Source of the DNA: Phytophthora quininea
Lineage: Eukaryota; Oomycota; Peronosporomycetes; Peronosporales; Peronosporaceae
Assembly (NCBI GenBank): GCA_011947345.1
Contig: JAAVTG010000909.1
Location: forward strand, 1 to 19,696
Direction: 5' to 3'
DNA: 19,696 nucleotides
In this document: piece by piece, positions 17,801-19,696 of the stretch
How positions within the stretch are numbered: position 1 is the first letter of the stretch
Layout: each line of letters begins with the position of its first letter
Position numbers and translations under genes: made by a program
Notes under the pieces: model-generated
What the model saw: only the letters and a program-made list of their open reading frames with translations
Database searches by the model: none
Told to the model about the DNA's origin: nothing

Positions 17801-18917
17801 GTTTCCACCGAGTAGGCGCTGACGCCAGCCACGACGTTGGCGCCACGGCCAGTAGCCTGAACATCGCGAATACGTCCACCCGTGCCGGTCTCAGCACCAG
17901 GGAACGGAGCTACACCAGATGGGAAGTTGTGCGTCTCAGCCGTCAGCAGCAGGTGGCTCTCAAGACTGCGCTCCTGCACAGCCGAGGGCTCGCCGGGGTT
18001 CACAGGTCCGAGCGTCGTGATGTCCGCGCCCTTAATGACCGACGAGTTGTCGTGGAAGGCGATGACGCTGTTCTTCTTAGCGTTCTCCGTGAGCGTGTTC
18101 TTGACCATCTGAAACAGTGTCTGAGGCATCTCCTTGCCGTCCACGACGATCTTACCGCCGAAGAACCAATGGCGCGAGTGCTCCGAGTTACTTTGGCCCA
18201 TGTCAAAGCACTCGACGTCGGGTTGCGTTGCAGCTTCTCCTTGAACAGGTTCAGGTAGTACTGCAGGTCCCAGTCATCGAAGCCCAGACCGATCTCCTCG
18301 TTGATCTTCCTTCATCCAGTCCCGCGCTCCATGATGGGGATCGGACCGGTTGCACGGTCTTGCCGTGCCAGAAGCTGGTGAGCGGGTTCTCGTAGACCTG
18401 CTGGGTCATGCGGTCGCACTGATGACGCAACAGGGTCTGCTGCATATTTTCCAGAGCCTGCGGCTCCGTGGCAGCGCTGTAGCGCACCAAATACCTGGTG
18501 GCGCGCTCGATGCGCTTGATGGCCGTGATACCGCACGCGTGGCAGATGGCCACGGCGTTGCTGGACCACGCCGTGGAGAAGTTCATGCGCGGACCGACCT
18601 CTACGAGCCACTCCTTGCTGTCCTCGCTCTTGGTCAGGAACGGCTGCTTGGCGCGCGTCTGCTGCGGCTCGAAGGTCTCGGACAGCAGCCAGAGCAGCGT
18701 CTCCTGGTCCGCGTCGGACAGCGTGGCTCCCGCGTGGGTCTCCACATAGAAGCAGTACTCGGTCTGCAGCTCGTTCACGGTCAGCGTCGCTTGGGCTCGC
18801 AGCGCCCAGCAGCGTGCGCGTGGCGTGCGCCGTGAAGGCGGGCGAGCGGTAGAAGCGCAGCAGCGACGACTTGAGAGACGACTGCGTCTTGAGCTTCTTC
18901 TCGGGCGACGAGGCCAT
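14863..18917 (-). CDS. PFAS: Phosphoribosylformylglycinamidine synthase (FGAM synthase, PurL/PFAS)
   Basis: Catalyses the fourth step of de novo purine synthesis: FGAR plus glutamine and ATP gives FGAM; cytosolic in eukaryotes. The single-chain eukaryotic form (about 1,350 residues here) starts 'MASSPEKKLKTQSS' at 18917. In order it shows an N-terminal PurS-like part ('TLTVNELQTEYCFYV', 'FSTAWSSNAVAICHA'), the synthase core with 'AETHNFPSGVAPFPGAETG', 'QMWVVKIGGPCYRIGMGGG', 'VAVDGGKDSLSM' and 'DRSDGGLIVTLLEMAFAG', and a C-terminal class I glutaminase. The glutaminase has the nucleophile in 'FGACNGCQFM' (Cys codon 15387-15385) and the His and Glu of 'MPHPER' (14985-14983, 14979-14977). The TAA ends at 14863. 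The frame is broken near 18795 (-2), 18335 (-1), 18312-18325 (in-frame TGA, probably a cancelling pair), 18215 (-1), 17805 (-1), 17293 (-2), 16330 (-2) and 15693 (-1). All catalytic motifs are intact, so assembly errors are more likely than a dead gene. Confidence 0.93.
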
Positions 18918-19394
18918 GGCGGAGAGGAGAGCGAGCGAGGTTGAAGCTCGAGAGGTGGTGGCGGACGGACTGCAAATGCGGTTGTGTGTTCGGCGCGATG
19001 GCCAATGCATCGGTGCAACATCCGCGGGCATACAAAGTCCAAGTGTAGTAAGCTAAAAACCGATTTGATCGAGAGAAAACCGGATTTGGCGCGCGTGACT
19101 TGGATTTTGTATGCCGCAGTTGGCTTGTCTCTGGGCGGCGTTTGGCTGGTTGCGCGGGCGCGATTTGCCTGTGTAGACGAAGGATGTCGAGACCCCAAGA
19201 ACCGGTATCCGCCAAGAAGGTTGAGAAGGTGCTGCAGTCGCTGCCACTGCAGCAGTGCTGGCTGGCAGGCGTCGAGTCCAAGACGCACATCTGCAATTTG
19301 CCGTGTTCAACGCCGGTAATATGTGGACTATAGTATGCATCTTTTTATCCAATCAAATCGAGGCGATCCCAATAGAGAGCTGTCATTTTGTGCA
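18918..19394. promoter_or_regulatory. Shared divergent promoter region between PurL and the mitochondrial gene
   Basis: The 477-bp interval separates two divergent housekeeping starts (PurL ATG at 18917 on the minus strand, the other at 19395 on the plus strand), so it must hold both promoters. Pyrimidine-rich leader sequence precedes PurL. No coding sequence is supported; the open frames across it on both strands have no motif. Confidence 0.5.
19383..19394 (+). promoter_or_regulatory. Initiator-like TCATTTTG element next to the start codon
   Basis: TCATTTT matches the oomycete initiator YCAYTYY, and the following TGCAAT resembles the flanking CAWTTT element. It sits only 12 nt before the ATG at 19395, so if used it would give an extremely short leader. 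Consensus match only. Confidence 0.35.
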
Positions 19395-19696
19395 ATGCTG
19401 CAACGTGCGGTGGTGCGCGTCTCGCGCGGGCTGCGCTCGCCCGCGTCGGTGCTGGCGCGTCCGGCGCTCTCCAAGTCGATTATCCAGAACAGCACGCGTC
19501 TCAGCTCCACGAGGGTGCAAGCGGCGTCTCTCAGTTCGTCGCCGTTGCTGCAGAAAGTTGGATTAGCTGCAGCTGTCAGTACCAGCGCAGCCTGCGCATT
19601 CTGCTCGGCACCGGCGGTGGAGACTACTGCTACTGCAGTAGGCAAGAGTGATGGTCGATCGTTGCCCAACGTGGTTCTCTACCAGTACGAGCCGTG
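19395..19696 (+). CDS. Mitochondrial thioredoxin-fold protein, prostaglandin E synthase 2-like (5' partial)
   Basis: A plus-strand frame opens at the ATG 19395 and stays open to the right edge (100 codons, C-terminus outside the window). Its first 30 residues ('MLQRAVVRVSRGLRSP' onward) are rich in Arg, Ser, Ala and Leu without acids, typical of a mitochondrial presequence. A hydrophobic stretch 'LLQKVGLAAAVSTSAACAF' follows and may be a membrane anchor. The last residues read 'LPNVVLYQYEP', which fits the first strand of a glutaredoxin/GST-N fold just before the expected CPFC active site, as in PTGES2-type proteins ('LYQYxTCPFC'). The active-site cysteines themselves are not in the window, so the family call depends on that one strand and on the presequence. 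A plain glutaredoxin or a GST-like protein is an alternative. Confidence 0.6.
   Translation, partial: MLQRAVVRVSRGLRSPASVLARPALSKSIIQNSTRLSSTRVQAASLSSSPLLQKVGLAAAVSTSAACAFCSAPAVETTATAVGKSDGRSLPNVVLYQYEP

Noticed and set aside
14863..18917. PurL as a pseudogene
   Set aside because: All synthase and glutaminase motifs and both termini are preserved, and the breaks are small losses like those elsewhere in the window; sequencing error is the simpler explanation.

Overview
The window looks like nuclear DNA of an oomycete, most likely Phytophthora or a close Peronosporales relative. This rests on recognised families (a decayed Crinkler N-terminus, Phytophthora-style ankyrin repeats, a cluster of WRKY19-like zinc-finger proteins), compact gene spacing, short GT-AG introns (58-116 nt) and initiator-like elements of the oomycete GCTCATTYY type. 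No database was searched; all identities come from reading the translations.

Layout. (1) 1-1700: relics on the minus strand, a broken Crinkler (CRN) effector N-terminus (234-862) and a broken ankyrin-repeat gene (999-1601). (2) 2774-11472: a tandem, same-strand array of five paralogous zinc-finger genes (A-E, starts at 2926, 5136, 6949, 8910 and 10674, a period of 1.8-2.2 kb). Each has a short conserved N-terminal motif (KADITFLLNP type), a serine/proline-rich middle, and five C-x4-C-x9-C-x2-H-G-G units. (3) 11540-11915, minus: a small secreted Cys-rich protein with an acidic tail. (4) 12170-14807, minus: a four-exon gene of unknown function with SH3-like modules. (5) 14863-18917, minus: phosphoribosylformylglycinamidine synthase (FGAM synthase, PurL/PFAS), nearly full length. 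(6) 19395 to the right edge, plus: the 5' end of a mitochondrially targeted thioredoxin/glutaredoxin-fold protein resembling prostaglandin E synthase 2, divergent from PurL.

The most striking global property is that almost every recognisable coding sequence, including the housekeeping PurL gene, is interrupted by 1- or 2-nt frame breaks. Nearly all can be explained as base losses, many in short homopolymers or dinucleotide repeats, and -1/-2 pairs often cancel. The near-identical 350-bp blocks of genes B and D differ by three indels and only one substitution. The simplest explanation is a deletion-biased draft assembly, so the frame breaks should not be taken as proof of pseudogenes. The second striking property is the zinc-finger array itself, with signs of gene conversion between B and D and short shared upstream elements. 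PurL and the mitochondrial gene are housekeeping neighbours; the array, the secreted protein and the CRN and ankyrin relics are lineage-specific material beside them.
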